In this document: piece by piece, positions 6,408-8,117 of the stretch
Position numbering within the stretch: the stretch's first letter is position 1
Layout of the letters: the number at the start of each line of letters is the position of its first letter
NCBI GenBank assembly: GCA_039589195.1
Contig: JBDHHV010000154.1
Span: forward strand, 1 to 8,117
Reading direction: 5' to 3'
DNA: 8,117 nt
Origin: JBDHAC01 sp039589195
Lineage (GTDB): Bacteria > Gemmatimonadota > Gemmatimonadetes > Palauibacterales > Palauibacteraceae
Position numbers and translations under genes: made by a program
The notes under the pieces: generated by a model
What the model was told of the DNA's origin: nothing
Database searches by the model: none
What the model saw: only the letters and a program-made list of their open reading frames with translations

Positions 6408-7855
6408 CCGCCGGTTGCGCCCGTCCGCAACACCTCGAGCCCTCGCTCGAGGGTCGAGTCTCTACCACCGATCACATCCTGGACCGTCGGCTCGACAAGA
6501 ACGTCGGGGATGATCCCTTCACCGACCCACGTACCCCCGCCGGGAAAGATCGCCGCCCGGGAGACGACGCGGGCCCAACCCCCGCCGGGAAGGTCGAAGC
6601 GCGCAGGTTGCCCCGTGCTCCCCACCGTCGGCATGCCGACGGTAGTGAATTGTGGTGTATCGGGCATGAACACGAGGAAGTTCTCCGCCGACGAGGCAAC
6701 AGCCGGCCCGATCAATACGACCACCGGGGCCGTGACCTTGTCACCCGGACCCGGCTGGATGGTGTCCGGTGGCATGGTCCGCCAGGCCTCGCCACGCTGA
6801 TGTTCGAGGGCTCGGTTGACGAGGTCTCCGCTGTCACTCGGGAATGCCTGACGGAGGGTGGACTCCCCGTAGCTTCCGTAGGCTCGATACAGCGCGTCGT
6901 GCACGCGAACACGCGAGCCCGCACCGACCAGTGCCTGGTCCGTGAAGTGCGAGAGCACGGCCGTGGCGTTGAAGTCGCTTCCTCCCCCGTTTCGACGCAG
7001 GTCGAGGATGATCCCGTCGGCCGTCATCAGCTCGGACTTGATCGCCTCGAAACGCCCGACGATCTCGGAATCGGAGAAGCTGTTGAGGGCCACGTACGCG
7101 ATACCGTCCTCCAGCCAGCGGAATTCGAGCAGCGGACGTCCTCCACCCGGGTCCTTGACCCACTCCCCCGCGCGCGAGTAGCGGTCGCGCGCGAGCTCGA
7201 TCTCCCGCTCTTCTCCGGAGGGGGTTCGAAAGCCGACTCGGACGCGTGACCTCGCCGGCCCCACCAACAGCCCGATACCCCAGGAGCGATTTCCACGTAC
7301 GGCACGCCGCCACCGAATCGCGTCGGTAGAGGCGGCTACATAGGGCAGCACGTTATCGTGCACATAGCGCGGTGCAGGGATCCCATCCACCGTCAGGATC
7401 TCCGAACCGACAGGTAGCTGATTGGCGAGGCCCCGCTCCACGTTCTCCACGATCGGGCGACGACCCACGACTTCCAGACGGACCCACGGATCGTCAAAGG
7501 GCCGCCGTGCGAGAACGCTGTCCGGAAAGTAGACGTTGGTGTGACCGTCGTTGAGTAGCGCGACGAAGCGCTGGAGCACACGGTAGTATTCGAGCGTGCC
7601 CTTCGCGTCACGGGCCTCCTGCGTGAACTGCGAGAACGCCCGGTCCCAGTCGAGATCGGGCACCTGATCGAAGAAGGGGAAATTGTAGGCGACTTCCCGC
7701 CACAGGAGCGCAAGGCCGAAGATTCTGTCGGCCTCGCCGAGCTCCGGTGAGCTTTGGGGAGTATCGCCTTGTTGAGCGTGAGTGCCGCCAGCCACGAGAA
7801 GCGCAGACGCGACGGCAACGGTGAGCCGGGCTGAACGCGACGCAGGTCTCAGCAT
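6404..7855 (-). CDS. Secreted S41 family serine peptidase (C-terminal processing/tricorn-like)
   Basis: Predicted secreted serine peptidase of 483 residues. A Sec signal peptide occupies residues 1-27 with a likely cut after THA. An N-terminal helical region (about 38-105) ends in LLNDGHTNVYF, a motif common in this family. A PDZ-like segment follows (about 120-220), including LPVGSEILTVDGIPA. The catalytic core has DGIILDLRRNGGGSD (280-294), then IGPAVASSAENF (382-393), where Ser388 is the likely nucleophile and Ser389 the alternative. The C-terminus has the usual GSTGQPARFDLPGGG and GEGIIPDVLVEPT stretches. The start at 7855 is supported by AGGAG nine bases upstream. It lies 43 bases after an unidentified gene and overlaps the MBL lipoprotein gene by four bases, so the three are probably one operon. 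Its target may be an envelope or dietary peptide; nothing in the sequence says which. Confidence 0.93.
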   Translation of the reverse strand: MLRPASRSARLTVAVASALLVAGGTHAQQGDTPQSSPELGEADRIFGLALLWREVAYNFPFFDQVPDLDWDRAFSQFTQEARDAKGTLEYYRVLQRFVALLNDGHTNVYFPDSVLARRPFDDPWVRLEVVGRRPIVENVERGLANQLPVGSEILTVDGIPAPRYVHDNVLPYVAASTDAIRWRRAVRGNRSWGIGLLVGPARSRVRVGFRTPSGEEREIELARDRYSRAGEWVKDPGGGRPLLEFRWLEDGIAYVALNSFSDSEIVGRFEAIKSELMTADGIILDLRRNGGGSDFNATAVLSHFTDQALVGAGSRVRVHDALYRAYGSYGESTLRQAFPSDSGDLVNRALEHQRGEAWRTMPPDTIQPGPGDKVTAPVVVLIGPAVASSAENFLVFMPDTPQFTTVGMPTVGSTGQPARFDLPGGGWARVVSRAAIFPGGGTWVGEGIIPDVLVEPTVQDVIGGRDSTLERGLEVLRTGATGG

Positions 7856-7898
7856 GTCGATTCTCTCCTGTTGACCCTCGGGTGTCGCGCCGCAGGCG

Positions 7899-8117
7899 TC
7901 ACCCTGACCGGTCGTTCATCCGATCGACGTTCGCCTTCTGCTCGGCGAGCGGCTCGACACCGAACGCTTCCCGGATCGAATCGGGGAGCCACCGCTCGTA
8001 CGCTCCCTGGCTCCACGGAGCGTCCGGGTCGAGGCGGTATGGCTCATCCGGCCTCACGCGCACGTACTGCGTGCCGAGTCGTTGGGGCTGCTCCGTGCGA
8101 TGCAGGTAACGGTCGAG
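7899..8117 (-). CDS. C-terminal 72 residues of an unidentified protein, possibly DUF6624-like
   Basis: An open minus-strand frame enters from the right edge and ends in TGA at 7899-7901. Its codon use is typical coding for this GC-rich DNA. The fragment contains QRLGTQY early on, a DPDAPWSQGAYERWLPDSI stretch and FGVEPLAEQKANVDRM near the end. The GTQ element followed by a GVEPL-type end resembles the C-termini of DUF6624 proteins, a family of unknown function, but this is from memory of the pattern and is weak. No catalytic motif or membrane segment is visible in this part. It lies 43 bases upstream of the S41 peptidase gene on the same strand with no terminator-like hairpin between, which suggests cotranscription. 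Confidence 0.7.
   Translation of the reverse strand, partial: LDRYLHRTEQPQRLGTQYVRVRPDEPYRLDPDAPWSQGAYERWLPDSIREAFGVEPLAEQKANVDRMNDRSG

Overview
The window is GC-rich, densely coding bacterial DNA with long spurious open frames antisense to real genes. It holds two transcriptional blocks and one gene relic. The mix of a periplasmic PQQ dehydrogenase with a fused cytochrome c, a Tat-exported GMC dehydrogenase, and lipoprotein or secreted hydrolases indicates a diderm, respiring heterotroph. The protein style resembles Gemmatimonadota or a similar environmental phylum, but this is an impression, not a phylogenetic result.

Block 1 (1-4515) is a divergent oxidation module. On the minus strand, a small Tat-signal lipoprotein (gluconate 2-dehydrogenase subunit 3 family, 1631-2209) is followed after 16 bases by a GMC flavoprotein dehydrogenase that runs off the left edge (1-1614). 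A 131-base intergenic region separates them from a plus-strand PQQ-dependent alcohol dehydrogenase with a C-terminal haem c domain (2341-4515). The flavoprotein has no signal peptide of its own and probably leaves the cell bound to the Tat-bearing small subunit. It also carries a Cys-X5-Cys-X3-Cys motif like the 3Fe-4S site of FAD glucose and fructose dehydrogenases. The multihaem cytochrome subunit usual for such complexes is not in the window.

Between the blocks (4516-4829) there is no intact gene. An open frame there encodes only the C-terminal part of an M23 (LytM-type) peptidase, with the HLH zinc/catalytic motif but not the N-terminal half of the domain. It looks like a relic abutting the dehydrogenase gene.

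Block 2 (4830-8117, minus strand) is a probable operon: the C-terminal end of an unidentified protein with DUF6624-like features (7899-8117), a secreted S41 serine peptidase (6404-7855), and a lipoprotein combining a LolA-like region with a complete metallo-beta-lactamase-fold hydrolase (4830-6407). The last two genes share an ATGA stop/start overlap. No RNA genes, CRISPR arrays, insertion sequences or phage genes were seen. Nothing here amounts to a clearly new system; the points of most interest are the composition of the dehydrogenase module and the peptidase relic.
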